A stretch of 64,000 nucleotides of DNA, from NCBI RefSeq assembly GCF_006517235.1, contig NZ_CP041188.1, positions 186,001 through 250,000 on the forward strand. The letters are read 5' to 3'. This DNA is from Pseudarthrobacter sp. NIBRBAC000502772 (GTDB lineage: Bacteria > Actinomycetota > Actinomycetes > Actinomycetales > Micrococcaceae). The notes under the pieces are model-generated. The model made no database searches and had not been told where the DNA came from. It saw only the letters and a program-made list of their open reading frames with translations. This document shows positions 1-9,288 of the stretch, piece after piece. The position numbers and the translations under genes are program-made. The number at the start of each line of letters is the position of its first letter. The first letter of the stretch is position 1.

Positions 1-1
1 C

Positions 2-916
2 CTGCCCAAGCCGCAGCCGGAGGACCTCGCGGAACTGCGCGACGGCCAGATCCTCTGGGGCTGGCCGCACTGCGTCCAGGACCGCGCCATCACCCAGCTG
101 GCCATCGACAAGAAGCTCACGCTCATCGCCTTCGAAGCAATGAACCACTGGGCGAGCGACGGCGGATTCGGGCTTCACGTGTTCCACAAAAACAACGAGC
201 TGGCCGGCTACTGCTCGGTGCTTCATGCGCTCTCGCTCACCGGCTCCACGGGTGACTACGGCCGCCGGCTCAGTGCCGTGGTGATCGGCTTCGGCGCGAC
301 CGCCCGCGGCGCAGTGACCGCGCTGAACGCGCATGGCATCCACGACGTTCAGGTGCTGACCAACCGCGGAGTTGCGGCAGTTGGTGCCCCGATCCACTCG
401 GTCAACATCGTCCAGTTTGATCACGACGACAAGGCACCCTTCCTGAGCCAGGTCATCACCGAGCGGGGCCGGGTTCCGCTGGCGCCGTTCCTGGCCGAGA
501 GCGACATCGTGGTCAACTGCACGCTGCAGGATCCGAACAATCCGCTGACGTATTTGCGGACTGAGGACCTCGCGGCGTTCAGCCCGGGCAGCCTGATCGT
601 GGATGTTTCGTGCGACGAGGGAATGGGCTTCAGCTGGGCGCGGTCCACCACGTTCGCAGAACCGATGTTTACCATCGGCGACCACATCAACTATTACGCG
701 GTGGACCACAGCCCGTCCTACCTCTGGAATTCCTCCAGCTGGGAGATCAGCCAGGCCCTGCTGCCGTTCCTTGAGACGGTCATCGGCGGCCCCGCGGAGT
801 GGGATGGGAACGAAACCATTTCCCGCGCCATCGAAATCCGCGAAGGCGTGGTCCTCAACAAGGACGTGCTGGAGTTCCAGCGGCGCGAGGCCGAGTACCC
901 GCACCTGCCGGCTTAG
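2..916 (+). CDS. Alanine dehydrogenase / N5-(carboxyethyl)ornithine synthase family protein, 5'-truncated by the window edge
   Basis: The frame is open from base 2, so the N-terminus (probably about 90 residues) lies outside the window; 304 residues remain. The sequence resembles the alanine dehydrogenase/transhydrogenase fold used by N5-(carboxyethyl)ornithine synthases, which reductively condense ornithine or lysine with pyruvate using NAD(P)H. A WGWPHCVQ stretch near the window start is followed by a Rossmann-type region (VVIGFGATARGAVTAL) and a conserved VDVSCDEGMGF segment. The family assignment rests on recognition of these blocks; the true substrate is unknown. Its 3' end overlaps the convergent MFS gene by 62 bases. 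Confidence 0.75.
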   Translation: MPKPQPEDLAELRDGQILWGWPHCVQDRAITQLAIDKKLTLIAFEAMNHWASDGGFGLHVFHKNNELAGYCSVLHALSLTGSTGDYGRRLSAVVIGFGATARGAVTALNAHGIHDVQVLTNRGVAAVGAPIHSVNIVQFDHDDKAPFLSQVITERGRVPLAPFLAESDIVVNCTLQDPNNPLTYLRTEDLAAFSPGSLIVDVSCDEGMGFSWARSTTFAEPMFTIGDHINYYAVDHSPSYLWNSSSWEISQALLPFLETVIGGPAEWDGNETISRAIEIREGVVLNKDVLEFQRREAEYPHLPA

Positions 917-2318
917 GCTCTGCCGCTGTGGGCCGCGGCGTAGACGCCGCGGCCACCCGTCTGACGATCCGCAGCGGGTGGCGGCGGTCCTTGAGGTCCA
1001 CCCTGAGCGCCAGCGCGCCTTTTCGGGCCAGGACGACGGCGACAGTCACCGCGGCGAGCGCCGGCACCCCGCCGGACACCATGAGTGCCACGTGCGGGTC
1101 CACGTGCTCGGCGATCCACCCGAGCATGGGCCCGCCGATGGCCTGGCCGCCGATCAGCACCATGATGTACAGGCTCATGACCCGGCCGCGGATGCCCATG
1201 TTGGAGCTGATCTGGACCAGCTGGTTGGAGCCGGTCAGGAACATCAGGCACCAGAATCCGGACAGGACCATCACCACGCTGAACCAGAGCATGGACGGCG
1301 CCAGGGCGGCCAGGCACAGCATCAGGCCATACATTCCCGCGCAGAACACCACGGAGCGGAGCCGCAGGTGGCGGCGCCGTGTGGACGCGACAGCACCGGC
1401 CAACGCCCCCAGTGCCACCAGGGCGTTCAGCAGGCCATAGCCGCCGGCGCCGACGTCGAACACGTGGTCCGCGAACGCGGCGAGCAGCACGGGCAGGCTC
1501 ATGGCGAAGACGGAGATGAAGCCGGCCATCAGCCACGGCCAGTAGATGGTGGGCTTGCTGAGCGCGTACTGCAGTCCTTCCCGCAGCATGCCCTTCTTCT
1601 TGGGCGCGGGAGCACTGACGAACAGTTGGTCCTTGCGCAGGAGCAGCAGCATGGCCACGGTGGAGCAGCAGGCCAGCGCATTCGCGGCGAAGGCCCAGCC
1701 GGCGCCGACGGCGGTGAGCAGCAGTCCTGCCAGTGCCGGACCGATCAGCCCGCCCAGCTGGAACGTCGTGGAGTTGACGCTGATGGCGTTCCGGAGGTAT
1801 TTGGGGCCCACTAGTTCGTTGACGAACACCTGGCGCGCGGGCTGGTCCAGCACGGTGACCAGGCCCAGCAGCAGCGCGATGACGTACACGTGCCACACTT
1901 CGATGGCGCCGGTCAGGGCAAGTGCCGCGAGCGCTGCGGCGAGGACCGCGGCCAGGCTCTGGCACAGGATGAGGATCCGGCGCTTGGCGAACCGGTCCGC
2001 CATCATGCCGCCCCACGGCCCCAACAGCAGCGACGGCATGAACTGCAGCGCCACGGTGATGCCCACGGCGGTGACGGAACCGGACAGTTCCAGCACCAGC
2101 CAGTCCTGGGCGATCCGCTGCATCCAGAGGGCGACGACGGCGACAAAGTGCCCGATCGCGAAGATGCGGAAATTGGGGACTTTCAGGGAGATAAACGTTT
2201 GCCGCCAGGGGAGGTGTTCACTGACGACGGCGATGGGTTGGGTCTGGGCAGAGGCGGCGGTAGCGGAGTCGATGACGGGCTGGCTGACGGTTGCCGACGT
2301 TGGCGGTGGGGGTGCCAC
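855..2318 (-). CDS. MFS transporter (MFS_3/EntS-type exporter)
   Basis: This 487-residue membrane protein has roughly twelve hydrophobic segments after a 40-residue Ala/Thr/Pro-rich cytoplasmic leader. The first helix follows a FRIFAIGHFVAVVALWMQRI block, and the loop GPWGGMMADRFAKRRIL matches the MFS helix 2-3 signature. This arrangement is typical of the MFS_3 / enterobactin-exporter-like group, so drug or metabolite efflux is the likely role; the substrate cannot be read from sequence. The Pro/Ala/Arg-rich tail of about 30 residues is encoded antisense to the end of the neighbouring dehydrogenase gene. It is divergent from the LysR gene at 2480, which may control it. Confidence 0.85.
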   Translation of the reverse strand: MAPPPPTSATVSQPVIDSATAASAQTQPIAVVSEHLPWRQTFISLKVPNFRIFAIGHFVAVVALWMQRIAQDWLVLELSGSVTAVGITVALQFMPSLLLGPWGGMMADRFAKRRILILCQSLAAVLAAALAALALTGAIEVWHVYVIALLLGLVTVLDQPARQVFVNELVGPKYLRNAISVNSTTFQLGGLIGPALAGLLLTAVGAGWAFAANALACCSTVAMLLLLRKDQLFVSAPAPKKKGMLREGLQYALSKPTIYWPWLMAGFISVFAMSLPVLLAAFADHVFDVGAGGYGLLNALVALGALAGAVASTRRRHLRLRSVVFCAGMYGLMLCLAALAPSMLWFSVVMVLSGFWCLMFLTGSNQLVQISSNMGIRGRVMSLYIMVLIGGQAIGGPMLGWIAEHVDPHVALMVSGGVPALAAVTVAVVLARKGALALRVDLKDRRHPLRIVRRVAAASTPRPTAAEPKPAGAGTRPRAAGTPARPC

Positions 2319-2479
2319 AGGGATGTCCTCAGGGAAGCGGGCGGACTGGGATGCTTCCCACGCTAGGCTGGTTCCAGGTGATTATGTAGCCCTATCTCGC
2401 CTATAACTACCATTGCAAAGCGTAATAACGCCCACTCTGACGTGGGTGGACAGTCAGCCCGCAGCCAAAGGAGTCCACT
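2319..2479. promoter_or_regulatory. Divergent MFS/LysR intergenic region
   Basis: This 161-base gap separates the divergent starts of the MFS transporter and the LysR regulator and must hold both promoters. It contains an AT-richer patch (about 2388-2430) and a short dyad CCCAC-N6-GTGGG at 2431-2446. No convincing -35/-10 pair was assigned. Divergent placement is the classic arrangement for LysR autoregulation, but the binding site is not proven. Confidence 0.4.
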
Positions 2480-3334
2480 GTGTACGAACCCACCCAGCTC
2501 CGTTCCTTCCTGGCCGTAGCCGAGACGCTCAGCTTCACCAAGGCCGCGGAGCGCCTGGGCCTGGCACAACCCACCGTCAGCCAGCATGTCCGCAAGCTGG
2601 AGACGGCGGCGAAGCGCATCCTCATCAGCAGGGACACCCGCGACGTCCGGCTCACGGACAACGGTGACGCGATGGCCGGCTTCGCCCGCACCATCCTTTC
2701 GGCCCACGATGCCGCCACCCGTTACTTCTCCGGCTCGGCCATGCGGGGCCGGCTGCGGTTCGGCACGGCGGACGACCTTGCCATCACCGGCCTCCCCCGG
2801 ATCCTTCGGGAGTTCCGCCAGGTCTATCCACAGATCAACCTTGAGCTCACCGTTGGCCAGAGCGACCAGCTGTATAAGAAACTCAATGCCGGCCAGCTGG
2901 ACCTCGTGTTTGTGAAGTGGGTGGCTGGCGTCAAGGACGGCACCGTGGTCCAGCACGACACGTTTTCCTGGGTGGGACTGGAACAGACGTCACTGGAGCC
3001 GGGGCATCCCGTACCGCTGATCTCATACCCCTCCCCCAGCCTCAGCCGGAAGCTGGCCATCGATGCACTGGAATCAAGCGGCCGGACCTGGCGGATCACG
3101 TGCACTACCCGGCAGATCAGTGGTGTCCTGGCGGCACTCCGGGCAGGCATCGGCGTGGCTGTGATGCCGACGTCGCTGGTTCCCGAAGACCTCAAGATCA
3201 TCACCCGCCGGTTCGACCTGCCTCCAGTGGGCGATGTGGATTTCACCCTGATCCGGAACCCGCTGGCCAACGCCGAAGTGATCGATGCGCTGACCCAGAC
3301 CATCGTCGGGCGGACGCTCAAGAAGTCGGTTTGA
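2480..3334 (+). CDS. LysR-family transcriptional regulator
   Basis: This is a 284-residue LysR-type regulator. The N-terminal winged helix-turn-helix spans about residues 5-65 (LRSFLAVAETLSFTKAAERL, then QPTVSQHVRKLE), and the substrate-binding domain follows from about residue 90. The GTG start at 2480 is supported by AAAGGAG at 2467-2473, six bases upstream. It is divergent from the MFS transporter, so that gene is the most likely target; the effector is unknown. The helix region shows the less common KLETAAKRILISRDTRDVRLT in place of the usual LG..LF.R motif, typical of a LysR subgroup. Confidence 0.9.
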   Translation: MYEPTQLRSFLAVAETLSFTKAAERLGLAQPTVSQHVRKLETAAKRILISRDTRDVRLTDNGDAMAGFARTILSAHDAATRYFSGSAMRGRLRFGTADDLAITGLPRILREFRQVYPQINLELTVGQSDQLYKKLNAGQLDLVFVKWVAGVKDGTVVQHDTFSWVGLEQTSLEPGHPVPLISYPSPSLSRKLAIDALESSGRTWRITCTTRQISGVLAALRAGIGVAVMPTSLVPEDLKIITRRFDLPPVGDVDFTLIRNPLANAEVIDALTQTIVGRTLKKSV

Positions 3335-3490
3335 CCGAATTTGCCGCAGGAATCAGGGCTGGAAACGAACCATTGAAGTAAAAGCCCGCCTCGCCTATGC
3401 TGGAATATCCATGGGTCAAGCAGTGGCCGGTTCAACACTACGAGTGCGCCATGCAGCCCATGATGCGGCCGCACTCGGGATAGGCAGCCA

Positions 3491-3805
3491 ATGACGACAG
3501 CCGAGAACACCCATTTACACACTGTATATACCCAGCGACATAGCACCGTACGGCCGCTGGTCACGCATCATTCCAGCCACAACGCCGGCATTTCGCGGGC
3601 TGCCGAGTACATCGGCAAGCCCACGTGCGACAAATGTGGCACGGATGAATTCATCTATCTCGAGTCCTACATTCCACCGGTTTACCGGCGTGACGGGGCG
3701 GTCAGGACACTGGGCGAAGTCGCCTACACCTGCACCCGTTGCGAAGATTTCTCAGCCCACAATGTTCCTGCATCGTGGACTCCCCCAGGCTGGTATCTGG
3801 GCTAA
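3491..3805 (+). CDS. Small zinc-ribbon hypothetical protein
   Basis: This 104-residue protein has two CxxC knuckles, C46-x2-C49 and C81-x2-C84, spaced as in a treble-clef or zinc-ribbon fold, so it probably binds one zinc ion. It has no signal peptide or membrane segment, and no enzyme motif was recognised. The first 35 residues are low in hydrophobicity and His/Thr-rich. A dyad CGAGTGCG/CGCACTCG (3441-3448 and 3470-3477) lies just upstream and could form a leader hairpin. It is transcribed alone, and the convergent terminator at 3882-3920 follows it. The function is unknown. Confidence 0.6.
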   Translation: MTTAENTHLHTVYTQRHSTVRPLVTHHSSHNAGISRAAEYIGKPTCDKCGTDEFIYLESYIPPVYRRDGAVRTLGEVAYTCTRCEDFSAHNVPASWTPPGWYLG

Positions 3806-3881
3806 TTTACGCACGGTCTCCCGGCTCGCTCCAGGCTCGCCGAGCGCAGCCACCGGATCACCACTCAACTATTCACTAGCG

Positions 3882-3925
3882 AAGGCCCGGCACCCGCCAC
3901 GATGGCGGCCACCGGGCCTTTCGTT
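3882..3925. terminator. Intrinsic terminator between the zinc-ribbon gene and putA
   Basis: The outer stem AAGGCCCGG/CCGGGCCTT (3882-3890 and 3912-3920) encloses an inner stem CCGCC/GGCGG and is followed on the plus strand by a T-rich TCGTTT. It lies between two convergent genes, so it probably ends the plus-strand transcript and may also stop putA transcription. Confidence 0.7.
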
Positions 3926-3945
3926 TAGTTGGGTTCCGGCCCGCC

Positions 3946-6900
3946 CTAGATCAGCTCATCGGAGAGGTGGTTCGGGGTGCCGAAGCGGTGGGCCGTGATG
4001 CTGATGGCCTGCTCGTGCAGGAACGGCAGAAGCTCTACCCGTCCGGCTTCGGTGACCGCGTGGGCGTAGATCGCCAGGTCAGGACGCCCGTCCGTGGCCT
4101 CCGCGAGGGCGGTGGCGTCGCCGCCGATCAGGCGGATTCGCGCGCCGGACAGTTTGCCCGCCGCGGCGAGGCGTGCCGCCGAAGCCAGCCAGCCGGCGTC
4201 GGACTCCACAGCGACCGTGATGTCCAGTCCGGTGAGCACGGCGCGCAGCTGTGCGGGAAGTTCGACGGCGGTGGACACCGTCAGTGCCGAACCGGCCAGG
4301 ACACCGGCCGCCACGGTCCGCACGAGGTGAGCCAGCGGGGCGCCTTCGGAGAGCCGCACGGTGACCGGCAGCGCACGGTAGCGGAAGATGTTCCGTTCCG
4401 CGCTCAGGCCGGAAACGTCCTTGGCGGTGCCGAACTCATCGGCCCAGGCCAGGGCATCGGACCCGAGGGAGCGCTGCAGCGACTCAATTTCAGCCGGCTG
4501 CAGTTCGCCTGCGGCGGCGTTCTGGATGCGGCCGACACCCGCGTGGGTGACGGCTCGCGTGGCTGAGGCGTCCGCGCTAACCCAGTCGCCGAGGCCGGTG
4601 AGGTAGTTGGGTCCGCCGGCTTTGGTTCCGGCGCCGACGGCGGATTTCTTCCAGCCGCCGAAGGGCTGGCGCTGCACGATGGCGCCGGTGATGCCGCGGT
4701 TCACGTAGAGGTTGCCGGCCTGGATGGTCTCCAGCCAGGTGCCGAGCTCGTCCGGGTCCAGGGCGTGCAGGCCGGCGGTGAGGCCGTACTCGACCTGGTT
4801 CTGGATGGCGATGGCTTCTTCGAGCGTGTCAGCGGTCATGACGCCGAGGACCGGTCCGAAGAATTCGGTGAGGTGGAAGTATGATCCGCGGCGGACGCCG
4901 TAGCGCACGCCGGGGCTCCACAGGCGGCCGGTTTCGTCGAGCTTCTTCGGTTCCACCGCCCAGGTTTCGCCTTCGCCCAGGGTGGTGAGGGCGTTCAGGA
5001 GCTTGCCGTTGGCGGGCTCGATGATGGGGCCCATCTGGCTGGTGGGGTCCTCCGGGTAGCCCACCTTCAGCGAGGTGACGGCGTCGACGAGCTGGTTGTG
5101 GAACCGCCTGGACTTGGCAACGGAGCCCACCAGGATCACCAGTGATGCTGCCGAGCACTTCTGGCCGGCATGGCCGAACGCCGAGTACGCCACGTCCTTG
5201 GCCGCCAGGTCGAAGTCGGCGCTGGGGGTAACGATGATGGCGTTCTTGCCGCTGGTTTCGGCCAGCAGCGGCAGGTCCTTGCGGAAGGAGCGGAAGAGTT
5301 CCGCGGTCTCGTAGCCGCCGGTGAGGATCACGCGGTCCACGGCGGGGTGGGAGATCAGTTGCTGGCCGAGTTCACGCTCGCCGAGCTGGACCATGGTCAG
5401 CACGTCGCGCGGGACGCCGGCTTCCCAGAGTGCTTCGATCATCACGGCACCGCTGCGGCGGGCCTGCTTCGCGGGTTTGATCACGACGGCGGAGCCGGCG
5501 GCGAGTGCCGCGAGGGTGGACCCTGCCGGGATGGCGACCGGGAAGTTCCACGGCGGGGTCACCACGGTGAGTTTGGCCGGGACGAACGTGGCGCCGTCGA
5601 TCTTTTCCAGCTTCCGGGCAGACTCGGCGTAGTAGTGGGCAAAGTCCACGGCTTCGCTGACCTCGGGGTCGCCCTGGTCGATGGTTTTGCCGGTTTCGCT
5701 GGCCATGACCTCCAGGAGGTCGGCGCGGCGGGCCTCGAGGACGTCGCCGGCGCGGTGCAGGATCTCGGCGCGCTCGTCGCCGGACAGGGCGCCCCAGGCC
5801 TTGCCCTTCTCGACAGCGGTGGCGATGACGGTGTTGAGGGTGTCCGCGTCACTGATGGTGGCGGCGTCGACGGCGGCGTTGCCCAGCGTGGAGGACGGGA
5901 CACGGTCCAGGATGGCCCGCCCCCAGGTGCGGTTGGCGGGCAGCGACGGGTCGGTGTCCGGGGTGTCCTTGAACGAATCGTGCGGCAGGGGCTGCGGCGG
6001 GAGGCTGCGGTTCTGCTGCCGGTTGGCCGGGGGGATCTCGTCGTCGAGCCTGTCCAGGGAGGCGAGGAAGCGCTGCTTCTCGCGCTCGAACAGCACGTCG
6101 TTTTCACTGAGCTCAAACACCGCGGACATGAAGTTGTCCTGGCTGGCGCCCTCTTCGAGGCGGCGGATCAGGTAGGCGATGGCGACGTCGAACTCGGCCG
6201 GGTGCACCACCGGGGTGTAGAGCAGCAGCGAGCCGACGTCCTTCTTGACCGCTTCAGCCTGGCCTTGCGCCATGCCCAGCAGCATCTCGAATTCGATGCC
6301 GGACTCCACACCGCGCTGTTTCGCGAGCAGCCAGGCGAAGGCGATGTCGAAGAGGTTGTGGCCGGCCACGCCGATCCGGACGTTGTTGATCCGGTCCGGG
6401 TGCAGCGAGTAGTTGATGACGCGCTTGTAGTTGGTGTCCGAGTCCTGCTTCGTGCCCCAGGTGGCCAGCGGCCAGTCGTGCAGCGAGGACTCCACGTGTT
6501 CCATGGGCAGGTTGGCGCCCTTGACCACGCGGACCTTGATGGCGGCGCCGCCGTTGGCGCGGCGTTCGGCAGCCCAGTCCTGCAGGCGGATCATGGCGGC
6601 GAGGGCGTCCGGGAGGTAGGCCTGCAGCACGATGCCGGCCTCAAGGTTCTTGAACTCGGGCTTGTCCAGGATCCTGGTGAAGACCGCGATGGTCATGTCC
6701 AGGTCCTTGTATTCCTCCATGTCCAGATTGATGAACTTCGCCGCCTGGCCGCCATGGGCGAAGGAGGCGGCGCGTTCGAACAGCGGCGTGAGCTTCTCGA
6801 CGACGTGCTCCACGGCCTCGTCGAACGCCCACGCGGAGTGCGGGGCCACGGTGGAGGAAACCTTGATGGAGACGTAGTCCACGTCCGGGCGGGCCAGGAG

Positions 6901-7473
6901 TGTGTGGGTTCCCGCGAGCCGGCGGGATGCCTCGTGCTCGCCCAGGACGGCCTCGCCGAGGAGGTTCACGTTGAGCTTGATGCCGTCCTTGCGGATCTTG
7001 GCGATGGCCGGGCCCAGCTTGGCGTCGGTGGCGTCGACGATCAGGTGGCCCACCATTTCGCGGAGCACGCGGCGGGCGATCGGGATGACCACCTGCGGCA
7101 GGACCGGTGCCATGGTGCCGCCAAGGCGGACGGCGCTGCGCATGTACCAGGGCAGGAACGCCGGGACCTTGGGCGCCAGGGCGGCGAGGTTGCGGGCAGC
7201 GACGTGGAGGTCTTCGGGGCGGACCACGCCGTCCACGAAGCCAACGGTGAAGTCCAGGCCGTTCGGGTCCTTCAGCACACCGGCGAGCTGCTCGGCCGAG
7301 GCATCAACGGGAACTTTCGAAGCCTCGGTGAGCCAGCGGCGCACCAGCCCGATTGCTTCCCCGGCCAAGGCCTGGGCTTCGGGCACGTGGGACGTGGCGG
7401 CAACGGCCGGTTCGGTGGCCGTCTTCCCGGTGAAGACGCCGGGCTCCGTTGAAATGTTGGTCATATCTAACAC
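3946..7473 (-). CDS. putA: Bifunctional proline dehydrogenase / L-glutamate-gamma-semialdehyde dehydrogenase PutA
   Basis: This 1175-residue enzyme oxidises proline to glutamate in two steps. The FAD-dependent proline dehydrogenase domain spans about residues 90-480 (INLDMEEYKDLDMT, RVVKGANLPMEH). The NAD-dependent aldehyde dehydrogenase domain spans about residues 530-1000, with the general base in LLAETSGKNA (about residue 737) and the nucleophile in GHAGQKCSAAS (about residue 772). A further C-terminal domain of about 170 residues is typical of longer PutA forms. No N-terminal ribbon-helix-helix is present, so it should not be a self-repressor. The GTG start at 7473 has GGAAAG five bases upstream; an ATG at 7464 is possible but would be 14 bases away. 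Confidence 0.95.
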   Translation of the reverse strand: MLDMTNISTEPGVFTGKTATEPAVAATSHVPEAQALAGEAIGLVRRWLTEASKVPVDASAEQLAGVLKDPNGLDFTVGFVDGVVRPEDLHVAARNLAALAPKVPAFLPWYMRSAVRLGGTMAPVLPQVVIPIARRVLREMVGHLIVDATDAKLGPAIAKIRKDGIKLNVNLLGEAVLGEHEASRRLAGTHTLLARPDVDYVSIKVSSTVAPHSAWAFDEAVEHVVEKLTPLFERAASFAHGGQAAKFINLDMEEYKDLDMTIAVFTRILDKPEFKNLEAGIVLQAYLPDALAAMIRLQDWAAERRANGGAAIKVRVVKGANLPMEHVESSLHDWPLATWGTKQDSDTNYKRVINYSLHPDRINNVRIGVAGHNLFDIAFAWLLAKQRGVESGIEFEMLLGMAQGQAEAVKKDVGSLLLYTPVVHPAEFDVAIAYLIRRLEEGASQDNFMSAVFELSENDVLFEREKQRFLASLDRLDDEIPPANRQQNRSLPPQPLPHDSFKDTPDTDPSLPANRTWGRAILDRVPSSTLGNAAVDAATISDADTLNTVIATAVEKGKAWGALSGDERAEILHRAGDVLEARRADLLEVMASETGKTIDQGDPEVSEAVDFAHYYAESARKLEKIDGATFVPAKLTVVTPPWNFPVAIPAGSTLAALAAGSAVVIKPAKQARRSGAVMIEALWEAGVPRDVLTMVQLGERELGQQLISHPAVDRVILTGGYETAELFRSFRKDLPLLAETSGKNAIIVTPSADFDLAAKDVAYSAFGHAGQKCSAASLVILVGSVAKSRRFHNQLVDAVTSLKVGYPEDPTSQMGPIIEPANGKLLNALTTLGEGETWAVEPKKLDETGRLWSPGVRYGVRRGSYFHLTEFFGPVLGVMTADTLEEAIAIQNQVEYGLTAGLHALDPDELGTWLETIQAGNLYVNRGITGAIVQRQPFGGWKKSAVGAGTKAGGPNYLTGLGDWVSADASATRAVTHAGVGRIQNAAAGELQPAEIESLQRSLGSDALAWADEFGTAKDVSGLSAERNIFRYRALPVTVRLSEGAPLAHLVRTVAAGVLAGSALTVSTAVELPAQLRAVLTGLDITVAVESDAGWLASAARLAAAGKLSGARIRLIGGDATALAEATDGRPDLAIYAHAVTEAGRVELLPFLHEQAISITAHRFGTPNHLSDELI

Positions 7474-7483
7474 TCGTTCTTTC

Positions 7484-7824
7484 CGTTGGTGAGGTCGCTC
7501 TTTCCATCAGTATGATCTTCCGGTCACGTAAGATAAAGCGATGTTTTCTGAGCAATACAGGTTAGAAAACTCAACGATTCAAAATCCCGTCCGAACGGTC
7601 AGGAAATCCCCGATTTTTGGCAACGCTCTCTCACTTAATGCGGGTTCTTGGGCAACCCTCTCGCACTCGATCAAAAACGACCAGTAACGGACGAACCCTC
7701 CCCCACAGAATGTGAGAGAGGGTTCGTCGTTCGCGCCCCGAAAGGTGAGAGAGCGTTTGGTGAAAACGTGCAGGAAGTGAGAGAGCGTCCGGTGGCGGGC
7801 GGGTGGACGCCCGGGAGGCCGGTG
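7484..7824. repeat. Repeat-rich intergenic region: six copies of a CGCTCTCTCAC-type core, three per orientation
   Basis: Three cores read forward (starting 7624, 7656 and 7696; the last is degenerate) and three read as the complement GTGAGAGAG (starting 7712, 7745 and 7777). Neighbouring cores are 32-33 bases apart except for one 40-base step. A perfect 10-bp hairpin, ACGAACCCTC at 7691-7700 with GAGGGTTCGT at 7718-7727, forms the centre of symmetry. The region lies downstream of the permease gene and upstream of putA; the putA promoter is presumably in the AT-richer part near 7490-7570. No gene was seen here. Confidence 0.7.
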
Positions 7825-9288
7825 TCAGCCGATGGGGCGGTGCATCTCCACGGCTTCCTCGTGGCGCGGGCTGTCCGGGTTCATCAGGGAGTGTTTGCGG
7901 CCGTAGAAGAAGTAGATGGCCAGGCCGATGACCAGCCAGATGAGGAAGCGCCACTTGGTGTCCGCCGGAAGCTGCCAGATGAGCAGCGCAGAGGCCAGGA
8001 CACCGAAGGCCGGGATAAACGGCATCAGGGGCAAGCGGAACGTACGGGGTGCATCAGGCTTCTTGTAGCGGAAGACGATCACGGCGAGGCAGACCACCAC
8101 GAACGCGGCCAGGATCCCGATATTGGTGAGGTCGGCGACGGCCTTGATCGGGAACACGCCGGCCAGCAGGGCGGAGGAGACGCCGGCGATCCAGGTCACG
8201 CGCTGCGGGGTTCCGTGCTTGTCCGTTCCCGCGAACCAACCGGGGAGGAGGCCATCGCGGCTCATGGAGAACCAGACGCGGGTGACGCCGAGCAGGAAGG
8301 TCAGCATCACGGTAAGGATGGACAGGACCGCGAACACCGAAATGATGGTGGCAATCACGGGCAGGCCCACGCTGGTGAAGGCGGAGGCGAATCCGGCGGC
8401 GGGATCGATGTCCTTGTAGTTCTGCATGCCGGTCAGGACGAGGGTGGCCGCGACGTAGAGCAGCATGGCGATGATCAGGGACAGGACGATGGCCTTGGGC
8501 ATGTGCTTCTTGCCGTCCGTGGCCTCTTCGGCCGCGGTGCTCATAGCGTCGTACCCGAACACGGCGAAGAACACTGTTGCAGACCCTGCCAGGACCGGGC
8601 CGAACCCGCTGGGCATAAACGGGTTGTAGTTGTTGGTGTCGATGTAGAAGACGCCCAGGCCGATGATAAAGAGGATCAGGACAACCTTGATGGCGACGGC
8701 CACAAGCTCGAACCGGCCGAATGCCTTGGTTCCGCGGGACAGGATCCAGGTCACCAGCAGGCAGACCAGGATGGCGGGAATGTTGACAATGCCGCCCGTG
8801 CCCTCATCCGCCGTCGAGGTCATCCAGACAGGAAGGTGGATGCCGATTCCGGACAGGAACGCCTCAAGGTAACCGGAGATGCCAATGGCCACTACGGCCA
8901 CGATCGCGATGTATTCGAGTAGCAAGTCCCAGCCGATAAACCAGCCGATCACCTCGCCCAGCGCAACATAGCCGTAGGTGTAGGCAGAGCCTGCCCGTGG
9001 AATCATGCCGGCGAATTCCGCGTACGACAGGGCCGCCGCGGCGGATGCCAGGCCGGCAATAAGGAACGAGATCAGCACCGCGGGCCCCACACCCGGGTTT
9101 TCTTCACTGCCCGCCGCCACCAGGCCCGCGAGGGAGAAGATCCCGACGCCGATGATGCCGCCGACGCCGATGGCCGTGAGCTGCCACAGCCCCAGGGACT
9201 TGAACAGACCGCTGTGCTTGTTCTCTTCTTCGATGTCATCGAGTGGCTTGCGCCGCATGATCGACTGGGACATATCTTTAGGGCTCAT
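7825..9288 (-). CDS. APC-superfamily amino acid permease (cationic amino acid transporter type)
   Basis: This 487-residue permease has about twelve membrane helices. The helix-1 signature IGVGGIIGVGIFSLAGLVAAG and the helix-6 region FFAVFGYDAMSTAAEEATDGK mark the APC superfamily, closest to the cationic amino acid transporter (CAT) branch. The ATG at 9288 is preferred because AGGAG lies seven bases upstream (9295-9299); upstream in-frame starts lack a good site. It sits beside putA and divergent from a LysR gene, which suggests amino acid uptake under LysR control; whether the substrate is basic amino acids or proline is not known. Confidence 0.88.
   Translation of the reverse strand: MSPKDMSQSIMRRKPLDDIEEENKHSGLFKSLGLWQLTAIGVGGIIGVGIFSLAGLVAAGSEENPGVGPAVLISFLIAGLASAAAALSYAEFAGMIPRAGSAYTYGYVALGEVIGWFIGWDLLLEYIAIVAVVAIGISGYLEAFLSGIGIHLPVWMTSTADEGTGGIVNIPAILVCLLVTWILSRGTKAFGRFELVAVAIKVVLILFIIGLGVFYIDTNNYNPFMPSGFGPVLAGSATVFFAVFGYDAMSTAAEEATDGKKHMPKAIVLSLIIAMLLYVAATLVLTGMQNYKDIDPAAGFASAFTSVGLPVIATIISVFAVLSILTVMLTFLLGVTRVWFSMSRDGLLPGWFAGTDKHGTPQRVTWIAGVSSALLAGVFPIKAVADLTNIGILAAFVVVCLAVIVFRYKKPDAPRTFRLPLMPFIPAFGVLASALLIWQLPADTKWRFLIWLVIGLAIYFFYGRKHSLMNPDSPRHEEAVEMHRPIG

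Noticed and set aside
5170..7452. Long open frame on the plus strand opposite putA
   Set aside because: It mirrors the coding strand's codon pattern in GC-rich DNA, has no recognisable domain, and PutA on the other strand is certain.
7621..7795. CRISPR array
   Set aside because: The cores are short and degenerate, occur in both orientations, and the intervening bases are themselves repeated, so there are no true spacers; no cas genes are present.
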